64,000 nucleotides of DNA from the NCBI RefSeq assembly GCF_014356525.2, contig NC_052507.1, positions 36,568,269-36,632,268 of the forward strand, written 5' to 3'. The translations under genes and the position numbers were made by a program. Origin of the DNA: Nilaparvata lugens. Its lineage: Eukaryota > Arthropoda > Insecta > Hemiptera > Delphacidae. The notes under the pieces were generated by a model. It saw only the letters and a program-made list of their open reading frames with translations, ran no database searches and was not told the origin of the DNA. Positions 1-13,430 of the stretch are shown in pieces; the first letter of the stretch is position 1, and every line of letters begins with the position of its first letter.

Positions 1-1353
1 ATAAACTGACATGAATTGAGAACTGGTTGGAATCTATGAAATTATTCAGTAAAACCTCTGGAATCTATGAAACATACTAGATGGAAAACAATAGAGCTTC
101 ATTCTTATTCAAAAATAACAAATCACTAAAAAAATATGTTGGTCCATTGATAATCCAGAAGAAGTCAAGCTTACTCTCAAAGAATCAACTGTATTTTCAT
201 AGAAATTAGCAAAAGTGATAAATGTGTTGATATTATCCTATTCAATTCTCCACATAATATAATATTTATTGATTCTCAGAATACTATACAAAGTGAATAA
301 AAATGTATTAATTGTTTAGACATACCAACCTTTCTACACTTGATGAAGTTCATTGTGTTTCATTACTGGCAAAAATTTATACTTGACCGGCAGTAGGAGT
401 AGCAGTTACAAAAGAAGAAACTTTATTCAGAAATTGCAGATATAGTTCATTCAAGTGCAGTAAACCCTATCCTAACAAAAATTTATCGAAAAAACGGTGA
501 GTCATATAAATGATCTAGTCTAAACTATGTTAAAATAGTAGATTATTGTGAAAAATTTTAGAAAAAATGTAATAGACTAATGATTCATTAAATTTTACAC
601 TCTGGTAAAATTTTAAGATCATGAGGGAAATACACTAACAAGCCTCCATATCATTGGAGATGACAGGAATTCCATTTTGAGTTCCCGCTCAGCATTTTTA
701 TATAATTATGATTTTTGGATGTGTTCAAACTCCTGTGACCTGTTATAATATTGAACATCACATTGCAGTGGATGGACTATTCAAATCTATCCATTGGAAA
801 GATTTTAATAATGCTTTACGTTATAATGAATAACGCATATACCGAGTGGATCAATTATTGATTATACCATTAACGAAAATCAAACATTGCTTATGAATGC
901 TAAAATTCATGATTAGATTAATTATTATCAATCAGGGACCTGTTCATAATTGGAAATGCAGAAATGTATATCAGTGGTTGATTTTAATTATTATAGAAAT
1001 TTTTCTAGTGAAGTGATTCAGTGATTCTGAACAATTAGTCTGAAAATTTTGTTAAACCTTCAAGATAACTTTGTATTTATACCATTTTTCCTATTCATAT
1101 CTCCCATTCACTTTCATAGGGCCATTCTATACCGACCATAACATTATACGTATTTCTCATACATGACTCAACTTAGAATAGCAAAGACAAATCGGAATAA
1201 ACACCATTAATTCCATTAATTTACACATTTCATATCAACCAGCGTTTTTATAACAACACTCATTGAATATTATACGTCATTTTTCTCATATCTATGATAA
1301 ATTGTTATATTATAATAGAGAAAAGAACTTGCTTATACACGGAATAGGAAATT
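1..1353. other. Unassigned AT-rich sequence
   Basis: No recognisable gene or repeat family was seen. Short open stretches on the plus strand (for example around 80-208 and 380-505) are of a length expected by chance in DNA this AT-rich. Confidence 0.4.
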
Positions 1354-1520
1354 CACGAATGACGCATCATCACGTCTGAACTACTGGACTGATTAACTTG
1401 AAATTTTGCATAGGCTATAGATTATTAATTTATCTTCAAGATTTCAGTGGTTCAAGTTGTTATCAGTTTTCGTTTGTCAAGTTTCCAATTAGACCCTTGC
1501 GGAGCACGGGTTACCTGCGA
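1354..1520 (+). repeat. Dispersed repeat family B, copy 1
   Basis: This stretch contains TTCAAGATTTCAGT, then a segment ending in GACCCTTGCGGAGCACGGG and TTACC. The same order of motifs recurs at 19,360-19,440, where it reads CTTGCGGAGCACGAGTTACC. The upstream part (ACTACTGGACTGATTAACTT) is typical of a short non-autonomous dispersed element, but no terminal repeats or coding capacity were found. The 3' edge near TTACCTGC is better defined than the 5' edge. The superfamily is unknown. Confidence 0.55.
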
Positions 1521-1782
1521 GTTCATTATATTATTGTAATGTAGATTTTGTAACGATTTTCCTGTATTTTTCTAGAGATAATGCATTGATGGTACGTAAT
1601 TCAACCAAGTTTGCAGAAACCCCAAACCATAACTTTCTTCACACATCGAATCCTCAACCCACCATCATTCAGCATCCCGTAACTACCACAGCTCGTTCCA
1701 ATGAGCTATGAATCCGGCGGACATTTAATAACGGCCGTAATGTAAGCAGACGCTTCACACTCTGCTGACGATTTCTAACGTC

Positions 1783-1840
1783 GATATCGATATATCGAAG
1801 ATATTGAGATATCGATATATCGAAGATATTGAGATATCGA
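1783..1840. repeat. 25-bp tandem repeat rich in CGATA motifs
   Basis: A 25-bp unit beginning GATATCGATATATCGAAG is repeated 2.3 times with no mismatch seen. Each full unit contains TATCGATA, identical to the DRE core bound by DREF in Drosophila, and several overlapping CGATA words of the kind bound by BEAF-32. The sequence shows the repeat and the motifs. A regulatory or insulator role is inference, and a chance microsatellite is the alternative. Confidence 0.6.
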
Positions 1841-2029
1841 AGCGTTGTCGATTCCTTGACCGACATGTTGTCATATGCGCTGTGCTGGTAATGTGCTCAG
1901 TTGCCAACTTTCGACGCGTGGGTTTGGCTCACAACTAGTATTTATTTCGCTTTTATCTGCGAATTATATCGATTGTGAGATGATTTATCCTGGCGGGTGC
2001 AACGCAACGTATTGGTAGCATGCCAAACG

Positions 2030-2880
2030 CCCGGCCATCACTCATATCAATTTCTCTCTTTCTATTCTATGTCTTGCTCATCGTTCTTCTTCCCTCTATT
2101 CTGGTTCCCCAACACTATTCTCTTCTCATTCATCTGTTGTACTCTTTATCGATCCTCTCCACATCATTCCTCCAATCAGTTTGTGAGTGGATCATAAGTA
2201 TGTCTAATTCTAAGTCCAAACTCCAAATAGTATTTCAAACTATTAATTATTATTCTTTTCTCATTTATTTCCATAGTCTGTTTTTTTACAATTTCTCCAT
2301 CAAGTTAATGTATCCTTACCTCTCTATTCATCCTCAATTCACCAGTTTCATACTTTTCTGATGCAACTCCTCCTTTTCCCGTGTCCTACACCCTCTCTTG
2401 TGTTTTCAATATACTTTCCCCTCTGTCTGATTTTTCCCTTTCTTGATTGCTTGTCCTTGTCAATTCACTCACGTTCTTATTTTATATCTCGTCCTCATTT
2501 CCTTTTTCAGTATCTCCATACTTGTCTCCTGCTCCTTCTTCTATTCTTCCCTGCAATCCTCCGCTATTTATTATTATATGAAATTATTACATTATCCCTT
2601 CACAATATGCACCTTTCTTTATTTTGTTACTCTCCACTCCCTTGCACCTCTTTCGAACACTTCTTCAACCTCAGCTTCTGTTCTGTATGTTCCTCTGACT
2701 ATTTCTACCTGACTGGAGGAGATTTTAGGCTATATTCAACCGTGATTCTTCTTATAAATGTTTCTAACCTTAATATCCTAAGCGAGTCCTCAATTCCAAC
2801 TTTAACTATCTTTTGTTCTCCAGCTCTTCAATTCCGTTTCATAACTCTCAGATTCTAAGTCTTTCTCAACCTCTTCACTT
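2030..2880. other. Pyrimidine-rich strand-asymmetric block
   Basis: The plus strand is strongly enriched in C and T (runs such as CTCTCTTTCTATTC) over about 850 bp. It yields long open frames encoding Leu/Ser/Phe-rich peptides, which are compositional artefacts and not supported genes. It is one of about a dozen similar blocks in the window, in both orientations. Confidence 0.6.
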
Positions 2881-5800
2881 ACACTCCTGCTCTCAAAAAC
2901 AGTCCAACGTTCATGAGATTTTCAGCAATCAATATTGAGAGTTGACAACTTTCCAGAAATGTAATCGTGATTTGTGTGCAACCAATTCATGGTCGAATAA
3001 CGAGCAACGCGCGTCTGGTTGAGCATCACCAGTAACAAGGATCAGATTAGACCATCTACATTAGTTGTTAGTTTGTCATATGATTGTGGCAACATGTTTG
3101 CTTGTTCACTCGTAAATAATATTCGTATGAGTTCACAAATACATTCGATTTATTTAACATTCTCGTTTGTCTTTCCTAGTGTGTATTCTCTTCTCGTCTA
3201 GTTCATGTTGTTTGTTCACCTACAGCTACAAAATATGTAAAACTGCATTGATTTTGTTGATTTTTCAGTGACTTTAAAAAACACTTGTCAAGTTGTGCTT
3301 GATCCTAATTTACACGCTGTTTTTGTTATTCCTAATACTTGACCATCGAAGTTTTATTCAAACAGCTTACCACTGAGCGTGACTATGATAGTATTAAACA
3401 ATATTATATACTATAATACAATACTAATAATTATAAATTAGGGCCATAGGCCTAACTCATTGTCATAATGATCGTCCTAGTGGCCTGGGTCTGTCATTTA
3501 TGTCACAAGTCTGTTATTCCCTTGAGATATTACCATACCTCATTTGTTAGACTAGGCATCATTGGAAAAATGGAAAATGGTCCACGATAAAATTATCATG
3601 GAAGTATGAAATCATGAATGACCTTAGATTGTTCAAATTCGAAGGGAAGAATTTCGGCCCATCTTTGAACAATAAAAAATTACAACGTATTGATTGAGTT
3701 ATGTAAAGCCAGACCACATTACATAAATATGTAACATTCACTCAGTCTTCTGTCACTCCCAGTATAACTTCCTAGAAGTCATTTTTCAGGACACTCCTCC
3801 TATTGCAGCAACACAATTCCTCCAACTTCTTCTGTTACACTGAGAAATGTGGAACTTTGATTAATGCTCTTCTTCAAATGACATATTTTACCAATAACTG
3901 CGATTTGCGATATCTTGAAAACTATTCTGATAGTCTGATTACAAGTGTGTTTGTTTATAAAAGATCAAGAATAAAACAATAATCACCTGAAAAACCGCAA
4001 ATTGCTTCTTCCTCAAATCATCCCACAATCAGATTACAAAAGCTTGAATGAAGAACAAGAGTGTCCACATAAATCCATCAACGAGTAAACTAATATTGTA
4101 TGGTAGACTGTATTACATTCGAACGTGATTTAAAATATTCGAGCCAGACGGGTGCTGAAAGGGTGTAGGGGTGTAGGGGTGTAGCAACCATTCATCATAG
4201 TGCTGTACAGTGGCAAAGTAGGGTTGTTTGGTGGTGGGGGGGCTTACTACTTAAACTTCAGCCTGTGATCGGTGTGTGGTGGGAGAGGTTATGGTGGGAG
4301 GGAGCTGAAGCAAGTTTCCATAATTAATGTATTTGGTAGAGATAACGTCAAAACAGTGTGCTCTGCACAAAATGTCGCTTCAAGGCACCAGCAGGCATGA
4401 TTGGGTTTACTAAGGGAGAAGGGGGTAGAGAGTGAGAGGCAAAAATAGAGAGAGTGTACGCGAGGGGAGAGAGTAAACGGTAACTCAGTTCTGGGATATT
4501 TGGCTGCAGTCTCCGATAGCTCTGGAAAACTCGCTTGTTCCTTGTTTGTGGGCTGCTTTCTCTCTTCCTTTTATCACTCTCACCTTCCCATGTGTGGGAG
4601 AAAGTAAACACATGAAAAGAGTATGTGGGTAACTTTTTTATCACCTTATACACACCTGTTTTGTTGAACAAACATTATCACTGTATTTTATTATATTTTG
4701 GTGCTACAAAGGTTATTAGGGTTTGTCTTACAGGTAGATACTGTCGTTTAGTGCTGTTTATGTTCAGAAATTGTGGCTTCTAGGCATGTCCATTGAGAGT
4801 TTGAATACTTTTGAAATTTTGACTTGTACGTTCTTGTTCCTCCAAAAAAATAAGAAGAGAACTATTCAAGTTGAAATACTCCAACTTCAAGTTGCATTCT
4901 ACTTTATCTAGATTATTCCTATCGAGTTAGAGATGTATTTTCATGTTTGGTCTATTTCTCACAAATTGTAATGAAATGAATCACACTCGTGAATTTATAT
5001 GAATCGTATGAAATTCAATCAAAATGGATAAATACATTCTGTGTTCGACCACATTAGACTACAATCTTATAATAATTGATATCATCCAACGATAAATTAA
5101 TGTGAACAAAAAATGGAATACACAGAAAATACACTTGTTGGAATAGTAGTTGTTGTAGGAAAAAGGTAAATATTTCATTAGTTTTGGGTATATCGTATAT
5201 CTCTATGCTCTCATGGGTATTTTTATCTGCCTTATTGTTCACGAAATCTCGCTAAACGTTTCACAAAAACTCGTAGTAGTTCCAGTGACGATAACTCTCT
5301 GCTCTGTCTTTCACTCAGTAGCTGATGCAATTGAGATAGAGGAACAATCGATACTAACAGAAGCCAGAAACAGCATTGAACACCACAAACTGGGCAGCAG
5401 ACGATTGGATAACATGTTCACTACCTACAGTCTGTTGTTGTTTTGGAATTGTTGGTTCCTGGGGTGGGAGGTTCCACAGAGTTCCATAGGGATTGCAGAG
5501 TGAGTGAAGGGCTCCACCATACATCCTGCCCTAAATGCTGACTGGTTACTCCTTATAAGGTATTGTTGCAATTGTACCATCATTAAACAATGGTGTTGAA
5601 GGTGGCTCAGGGGAGTCCTGTAGCTTGGGCATACATTACTAGTCGAACATCGCTATGAAGCTGACTGATCCTGCAATTCACGACAGGTTGCTGTGGTATG
5701 TACGTTGCTCAAGCAACACAAATTTCATATGATTAGTCAAATGAATCAAAAGCAATAATTTTCCTCCATCATTTTTCTGGACTTCAAATTGTGTGTAAAT

Positions 5801-6424
5801 CGAATCATAAACTTTGCTTAACCTCTGGACTGTTTATTTTAAATTAAGGTTGAAAACTTAATTTAACAACCTGTTTTAACAACCGGCGAGTGCCTGTTGC
5901 TTTCACCTGGATTGTATCTATTGTCAATGAATTAATGAGAGGAAACCTAATAATAATCAAAAATTGTTCGTTTTTCCGGACGAAAGAACAAATTTTGCTT
6001 AGTAGTTTTCATCAAAATCCCTTCAAGCTATTTTAATATTTCCAGTAGTAGTCTCGATTTTCCAGTAGCAGATCGATTTGAGCATTTGAATTGATTCTCT
6101 GATAAATTCTGTGGATATCCACTTTCTCTTGAGAAGTACTTATATTAGCAACTTCCTCTATTAGCTAGATCCCCACATTAAATCAGGTTCATAACTCAAA
6201 GCAAAGATTGTAAAGGATTCATTGTGTGTATCACTAATCACATATATTAGAAAATACTTCTTATATTATTTGTAACACAATCATTTGATTTTTTTCAATG
6301 GATTTTCGAATAATGATTTTGCTTCTAGCTGTTCACTTATCACTGTATGTTGTTTATTTTCGAATATTGCTTTACTTTGTATATTTCAATATTACACTTT
6401 CTTCTATTGGGAAACTTCATGATT
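2881..6424. other. Unassigned sequence, no gene recognised
   Basis: No conserved domain, RNA gene or repeat family was recognised. The only local structures are a short G-rich tandem repeat near 4,163 and scattered purine-rich stretches around 4,200-4,480. Confidence 0.4.
4163..4184 (+). repeat. 8-bp tandem repeat (GTGTAGGG)
   Basis: GTGTAGGG occurs twice, followed by a partial third unit GTGTAG. The region downstream to about 4,330 remains G-rich on the plus strand. Confidence 0.7.
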
Positions 6425-6471
6425 TTATTATTATTATTATCATTATAATTATTATTATTATTATTATTATA
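6425..6471. repeat. (ATT)n microsatellite
   Basis: An almost uninterrupted run of ATT/TTA trinucleotides is broken once by ATC and once by ATA. It produces a poly-isoleucine reading frame with no coding meaning. Confidence 0.9.
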
Positions 6472-6889
6472 GTGCCACATAAAAAAATGATTGGATTTCT
6501 TTATTCAGCTATAATATGATTTATGCTGAATAGTTAGAATGAGGGACTAATGAATATTTCAACTGTGCTCACGGTTTAATTACATCTCAATTCAATGTTT
6601 AGACAGTGATGAACGATTATTCGTGAATTCCAGTGACTGCATTCATTTATTGGCATCAAAACGATCGATGCGTGTACTTGCTCTTGATGAATAGAAAAGC
6701 TGGAATATTGTTGATAATGGATGAGAAGAAAAATTTGAAACAGATAAAATTTCGCTTTGTACGCAGTGCTTTCATCTTTTTCATGCAGTATACACTCTTT
6801 CCTCGGAATATCCTCCTCTTCTTCTCAACTGGAGTGAATGTCAAAGGAATGATATCTGCTTTGTGCACTAATTTGAATTATTAAATAAG

Positions 6890-7680
6890 TTTGATGAGAG
6901 TAGTAGTAGTGGTACGAGTGAGGAAGAGGGGTGTATGTGAGGGGGAAGGATGGGTCGATGAGTTCAGATTGAAAAGAATGATTTGATCTAAATTCGAAGC
7001 AGTGATATTCATCAGTGAATGGAGTGACAGCGGATGAATTGAAAGGAAAAAACAGGGGAAGAGAAAATTAGAGAACGAGAGTGAGAAGGAGAACGTAGGT
7101 GTGATGGAGGATTGGGAGAACAAGGAGAATGAGCTGAATAAAAAGTGGAGAAGGGTTGAAAGATGATAATATTATACGAAGAGGAGAAGAAGGTGGTGTT
7201 GGTGAAGGAGGTGAAGGGGAAGGAACAGGAAGAGAAAGAAAAGGAGAAGGACAAGGAAATGGCGCTAGAGAAGGAGGAAGAGAAGGATGAGAAGAAGGGA
7301 AAGGATAAGGAGGAGAAGAAGGAGAAGGACAAGAACAAGGAGAATGAGAAGGAAGATATGGAGGTGAAGGAGAAAGAGGAAGAGATCAAGGAGGTAGTGG
7401 CTAGGTGGAGTAGGATGATGAAGAGGAGGAGGAGGAGAATAAGAAGAAATGAGAGAAAGGGGAAGAGATGAAAAGGAGGAGAGAAGAAGAACAACAAAAC
7501 TGAAGAAAGAAAGAAGAGAACATAATAATGATGAGAAGAAGAGGATAATAGAGAATGAAAGTACTGTATAAGAGAAGGAATGAAAAGTGGGAGGAGTGAC
7601 AGAAATCAACCAGTGAAGACGGGAGAAAGGGGATCTCAGTCATGCCAAAAAGGGGGAGAAGTTTCTGGGCCACGCTTCCC
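6890..7680. other. Purine-rich strand-asymmetric block
   Basis: About 800 bp of degenerate GAA/GGA/AAG-rich sequence lies on the plus strand, densest from 7,160 to 7,520. It opens a 102-codon plus-strand frame (7,163-7,471) composed almost entirely of Lys, Glu and Asp, and mirror Ser/Phe/Leu-rich frames on the minus strand. The extreme composition fits a decayed purine repeat better than a protein. Purine mirror tracts of this kind can form triplex DNA, but that is not shown here. Confidence 0.65.
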
Positions 7681-10128
7681 TCTAATGATGAATAGAATTT
7701 TATTATAAGTTCAAAGATCCTCTCCAGTCTAATTCGTCTTTGGTGAACTCCATTATTGAAGGTCTCTCTTTTCTCGTGTAGTTTGTTTGAAAAGTAATTG
7801 CTCAGAAATCATGCATCGATCTTCATGCTTAATAAACTCAGTCACTTTTCATGATCATCTCTCACCCATGAAAACTAGCCACAATTCTGCAATCATTGTT
7901 TTACTCATTATCAGAAGGGAGAATTTTGAAATCTAGACTTTGAAACTACGGTATATTCCGGCAAGCAAACTTTTCGAAATTGGGACCAAAGTTTCGTCTG
8001 CACGTTTTGAGTCTAAGGATTCCATATTTTTAGTATTTTATGAGGTTCTTGGGAAGAGAGTGATATTTTTTCTGAGAAGAGAGGTAGAAACGGGAATTAC
8101 AGGAAACGTAAAGTAGAAGTTTCAAAGCAACAAATGTTTTGCATGCAATCTCAGTAGTCTGCAAGAAAATATGAATGGTAATTTTTGAATTATCAATTGA
8201 AATGTACGAGATATAAACTTCATATTGGGATTATCGAAACGTTATATAAACGTTTTAAACTTTAGTTTTGAAGTAATTGTATTTAGTCAGCAAGTCACTC
8301 AGATCTTCTACCACTCAACTGTCCTACTGACTCTCATATCATGAACTTGACCCTCGTGAACTTTGTTAAACCATTCCACTCCAATATTCGAATGTAACAA
8401 AATGGTTATAATTTGAATGTGTGAAATGAATTTCAAAATTTCAATATTCAACAATTATCAACATATCATGTACGCACTGATAATTCACAATTATTCATTA
8501 TTGTCTTTAAAGTTTCATTTTGCTCTACTCTTGTGAAAAACCTTTTTCTCTACTACTAAAACTATAGGTAGGGATGTAGGCTTTCACTGAAACATAAATT
8601 CCATGGAATTTATGCTTCCACTGAAACATAAATTCCATGTAATTTATGTACGTTTTGAGGCCTCCTGAGCCAAACAACTGGGTTCCCACTTTCATTACAC
8701 TTGCACCTGGGTTAGGAAAGTATTTCTTTCTAAAACAAAACCGTTTTGATGCCCTAGAATTTATTTTTCACCATTCGTGCCGTATCATTCCTTTGAACCA
8801 CCGATTTTGACTCTACAGTGAAAATCAAAACTGATAATGCTTTTTTACCGTAAACCCATACGAAAAATGAGTGTGTATTAGTGTGCTAATTGACTTTTAT
8901 CGGCGCACTGAGGTTGAGTTCACGAAATGACTACATGAGTGCTCGGAAATCCATCTTGACAACAGGTTATTATCGATATGAGCATTTGCTGTGATACAAT
9001 GAAGAGAGAAATTAGGAAGTGTGAGTACAAAGAGAATGAGTGAATGATGGATTTAAACAACGCTGTGGGGTTGATTCCAGTGTTATGAGTGGGTGGTGGT
9101 AAGGGGAAGTTCTATGACTGATGGTGAGCCTGTGGGCATTGAGGGTGGATCTGACATCAGTTTTAATGGTGAATGGCGAAGGGACCGACTCTTGTGGTGT
9201 CATCTGATGAGAGAGGGAAGAGTAGGAAGGGGGTAGGTTTAGGGTCTTTTGGGGGGAATGTTACCCCCGAAAGGGTTGTTGCGGTCTGCATTATCACGTG
9301 ATCATCCATAACATCACGCTCTCGTTGCTAGCGATAAATACATGTGATATGTATTCAAAGATCGATACATCTATAGGTTGAGAGGCCTATGGACCACTCC
9401 ATGTATCACTGTCTGACTTGTGCTGTATTCCGAGAAGTTTCTTACACTTTGATTCATCTTCGATGTGAATTGATTCTAAGATTTAAAGGAAAAATTCATA
9501 ATTATAGCAGATGAGATTGGTGGCGATGATGGGAACCTTCACTTCATCATTTTATCATTATCTTCAAGATGTTGTAGCACATGGAGAATAATCTCCCTAG
9601 TGAAGGTTGCAAGGTAAAATACTTTGAGTTTGTTGATGAGATCGCTACTATGTGATTGAATTGGTTCTCTCATAATTATTTAGATCAAGAGAGTTTGAAA
9701 AACCTTCTCCAATTGCTGCAAATCTTGTCCAATATGTTATGAATTTTGAGGAAGATTGAAAAAAAATTGTAGGCATTATACTATACCTTACTCTAAGATA
9801 CTTCAATACTGATAATATTTCCATCCCAACATCTTCGATAGTAACTTACTTACTTACACTCGATGGTAACAAATTATTTTGGAACGACAAAACTTAAATG
9901 GCTATAACTGGCGGCCAGTACTTCACGTGCATCAACGCATCAAGGGCACGAATTTCCATTAGAAAGATTTGGTCAATAGAAAGTGACGTAATGGGAAACA
10001 TTGATAGTCTACTATTTGATTATCTCCTTTCCCCATCTATAATTCAATCCAGATGAACTAAATTTGTGTGCAATACTAGGATTTTGTCATAACTCTGTTC
10101 TTGTTACTCTGCTATGACCAAAGACCTT
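7681..10128. other. Unassigned sequence, no gene recognised
   Basis: Nothing gene-like was recognised. It contains the palindromic tandem repeat at 8,585-8,652. Near 9,230-9,290 a plus-strand G-rich stretch can pair GGGGG with a downstream CCCCC and has several G runs compatible with a G-quadruplex. Confidence 0.4.
8585..8652. repeat. 34-bp tandem duplication carrying a 22-bp palindrome
   Basis: CACTGAAACATAAATTCCAT occurs at 8,585 and again 34 bp later. In the first unit, positions 8,593-8,614 form a perfect 22-bp palindrome centred on CCATGG. In the second (8,627-8,648) the palindrome has a single changed base (CCATGT). The palindrome could extrude as a hairpin or bind a dimeric protein. 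No function is shown. Confidence 0.85.
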
Positions 10129-10345
10129 AAAGATGCATAGACTCACTTGAAGCGCTAGTGTCGTACTTGGAATTGAAATCGGCCATTGAGGGGTCAACCT
10201 ATAAGATTATTACATAACAATGCCTTTGTAATATTTAATATTACACATATATAGATATAATAACTCGTGCTAAAATATTCCAATGGCGGGCTTCAATTTC
10301 AAGTACGAGCTATCATTGGGAAAGCATAGGCATTGTAGGTATATA
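10129..10345. mobile_element. MITE-like short inverted-repeat element
   Basis: TCGTACTTGGAATTGAAATC at 10,161 followed by GGCCATTG is the inverted complement of CAATGGCGGGC then TTCAATTTCAAGTACGA at 10,281-10,308, with a few mismatches. Weaker complementarity extends outward (GCATAG near 10,134 against CTATGC read from 10,330). The arms flank about 90 bp of AT-rich DNA with no coding capacity. This layout fits a small MITE or a hairpin-forming repeat. Termini and target-site duplication were not defined. Confidence 0.55.
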
Positions 10346-10589
10346 TCTCTTTGAAGTATTTGGCTATGACTATTGGTACTAGCAGCTTCGAAAATTATGT
10401 GTTATTCTCTAAGTCTATCGTCTAATGATAAAAAGTTGAATCATACCAATTTCAAATTTGCATAGCTGTCCGGATGGAATGTTCATGTTATGGGCGATCG
10501 CTTGACCAAAGTTAGTCGCACTTCATCCACAAACAGTAACAGTTTGATTGCATCTGCCTTCTCTTCAGAGTCTTCTAATGGTTTCAGTC

Positions 10590-11400
10590 CGCGAATATGT
10601 GTGAGAAGGAGAGCAGAAAGACCAAGAGAGAATTTGAGAAGGCAGTTAAGGGAGTGAGAGAGGGTGATAGAATGAGTGAGAGGGCGAATAGGACTTGAGC
10701 AATATCATTTCAGGCCATTAATCCTATTCATTGGGGAGAGGGACTCCAACGATAAGGATTAAGTCGTTGCTGCTGCCTGGTGCTAGAGAGCCTACAGACA
10801 TCAATCGAGAAGGATGCTGTGAAGGACACGAAAAGTTGAGGGAGAAGAGGAAGAGACATCGAGATAGCATAAGGAAGGAAGAGTATGGAAATGAGTGGAG
10901 GAGAAGAAGATGAAGAAAGAGAACCCGAGGAGAAAAATGAAAATGGAGAAGTATTGAGAGGTAGAGGAGAAGGAGAATAAGAGATTAGAAGATTAATAGG
11001 AAGAAGTAGGAAAGTAGGAGGAAACACGGTAACAAAGAGAAAGGGGAATTAATAATTTGGGTAGATGCCAACTATAAAGAAGAATAAATGTAAAAGAAAT
11101 CAACAAATGTAAATAAGTGTGAAAAATAGGTTTTACATGATTGGATAAGAGAAATGAAATTACATTCAAGTGAAGAAGAATTGGCGAAAGCAGGTGATGA
11201 AAAACATAGAGTGAGAAGAGCATGAACAAATACTGAAAAATAGAATACCAACGTGGAGGATGATGATTGATAAGAATGAGGAGGGTTGAGAGACAAAGGC
11301 TGCTACGGAGACGGAGAAACGTTGAAGATGACAAAGATAGACGAGTAGGAATGAGAATAAGATGACGCCAACGGAGAAGAAGAGAAGGAGAAAACTATTT
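10590..11400. other. Purine-rich strand-asymmetric block
   Basis: Around 800 bp is dominated by GAGAGAAGG-type words on the plus strand. The open frames across it (for example 10,993-11,334 on the minus strand) are Ser/Leu/Phe-rich and compositional. No gene is called. Confidence 0.6.
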
Positions 11401-12879
11401 AATGCATCTTGATAGAGTTTCCTGATAAAGGAGATTATGGAAATATAATTTGGAAAATCGATATTGAATACTGTAAGCATCAAACCAAACAATACAACAA
11501 TCAAAGTACTGTATATCTATAATATTAAATTTTCGATTTTTCTTCAATTCCAGATTGAATAAAAAATTTTGTTATGTTTCCACACTTCTACTTGCATCGT
11601 ATCTTTATCAAGAGCAAGCCTCACAACTTCCGGATATTACCTCTGTATTATCCAGTATAATGATCTTAGCATCGAATTTATCATCAAAACTGTATTTTCC
11701 TCCACACTTGGATGAATTTGATAAATCCAGTTCGCAAGACATGATAATATGAAATCGGATATAGCAGATTGTACACGTGTTGTCGTATACAAGCTATCAA
11801 ATATCACGAGCCCAACATTTTGCAATGCTAATTATAATGATGAAATATATAGAATCTTCCCATCCTAATAATGACGTAATGTTTCTCATAACTGCCTGTT
11901 AACTTGATATTACTGTATAACCACCATCTCCCAACACTTATAAATCAATTTGAATCTGCAGTGAATGCTGCTTTATGTCTGCGGAACTGTTTGAGAATAT
12001 TGGGGTTACTACCGCTACAATACAACATTTTTCACTACGCTCTCTATGAACCTTAAAAAATTTCTAGCCCAGCACTTTTAATTCGTTGAATTCCTCTCTG
12101 ATGTTACACATAATATTCAATAACCAAATTTATCACACTTTACAACCAGCTTCCGATTGTTCATATTAATGCTGCCGAACATAATTTTCACAATGTTGGA
12201 GTCATTAGAGAAGTTACGAATCTGATTAGAAATGTTATATTTAGGAACTTCATGAATATTATTGTACATATTATTATTGATGTGAAATGAAAAAGATTTT
12301 ATCAGTTCTTTACAATTATTTATTTATTCATCTATTTATTTATTTATTCATGTAGAAAACAGGTAAAAACCCCTATTATGAAAATATCCACATACTAACA
12401 ATAATCTCTTTCATTTCATCTCAATATGAAGAAATAACGGAACATCTATGTTTCTAGTGCAAATTATAAAACTTATTTTATCATGCTTTGTACATAATAT
12501 GATATGGATGGATATTGAAAGCCAGGCCTGTTCGTGAGTATGAAAACCTTCAAAAATATCTACACTTCAATCCTTTAAAGTTTTTCTAGGTGTGTACAGA
12601 CTTTTCTAAGCGCCACTAACACGCGCAGTTTGCTTTTCATCAACTCTGATGCCATGCTTATAATATCTGTAAAAGTTTCTCATCAGCTGATGGAAAGCGA
12701 AATGCGTGATCGTTTCGTGACACATTCACAATAAATCTGTACGCACCTTCACAATAAATGATCAAATAATCATTAATTTCATTTGAAAAGTGAAGAGTTT
12801 GGAGTAACAACCAATTACTCGAATTGAGCAGTCTGAAATCCCGAGGTTCAAGTGCAGTCATTGGTCGTCTCATTGTTTC
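11401..12879. other. Unassigned sequence, no gene recognised
   Basis: This is AT-rich DNA with a short TTTA-rich imperfect repeat near 12,318-12,352. No coding or RNA feature could be supported. Confidence 0.4.
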
Positions 12880-13430
12880 CATCCTTGTCACTTCAACGTT
12901 TGTTGCTTCCTCACCGCCACTCTGTTCTCGATCACCCACTTCCACCCCTCTTCGTCGCACACTCCACTTGTCTCCCTTCCAGACTCTTGTGTCCATTATA
13001 CTACAATGGTCCTTGTCTTTAATCCCACTCCAATTAAATTTCGTTGTTTCCACCAGGATAAGTCGTCATCGATTTGAGAATGCCTGTTACCTGTATTCCC
13101 ACTCTCTACTTCAATTTGCCACCAAGTAATTGGTATTTTTCGGTGTAGTGATCCACACCCTTCCCAACTCCTATCTTGATCTTTCATCTCGAATTGGTTC
13201 ATCATTTTTCTCAACAATCCTTTTTATCTTACATGTACCCCGTCAGTTCTCATCCCCTTCGTTTCTCATCATTACGAAACACTGCCATATTTTGATTATT
13301 CTCCTTTAAATTTTCATTCTATTTCATTTTCTCAATGCGTCATTCTGTGGGAATGTGTCATTCGATCTCTTTCAATCCTCAGTTCTTGTTGAAGTGGTCT
13401 TCAATCAATCCCCTGCCATTCCAGTACATA
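12880..13430. other. Pyrimidine-rich block
   Basis: The plus strand is C/T-rich and gives Ser/Pro/Leu-rich open frames (12,824-13,129 plus) with overlapping minus-strand frames. None resembles a known domain. Confidence 0.5.

Noticed and set aside
7163..7471. 102-codon Lys/Glu/Asp-rich open frame
   Set aside because: It lies in a purine-rich block where GAA, AAG and GAG words remove stop codons. Mirror frames on the other strand are equally long, and there is no domain.
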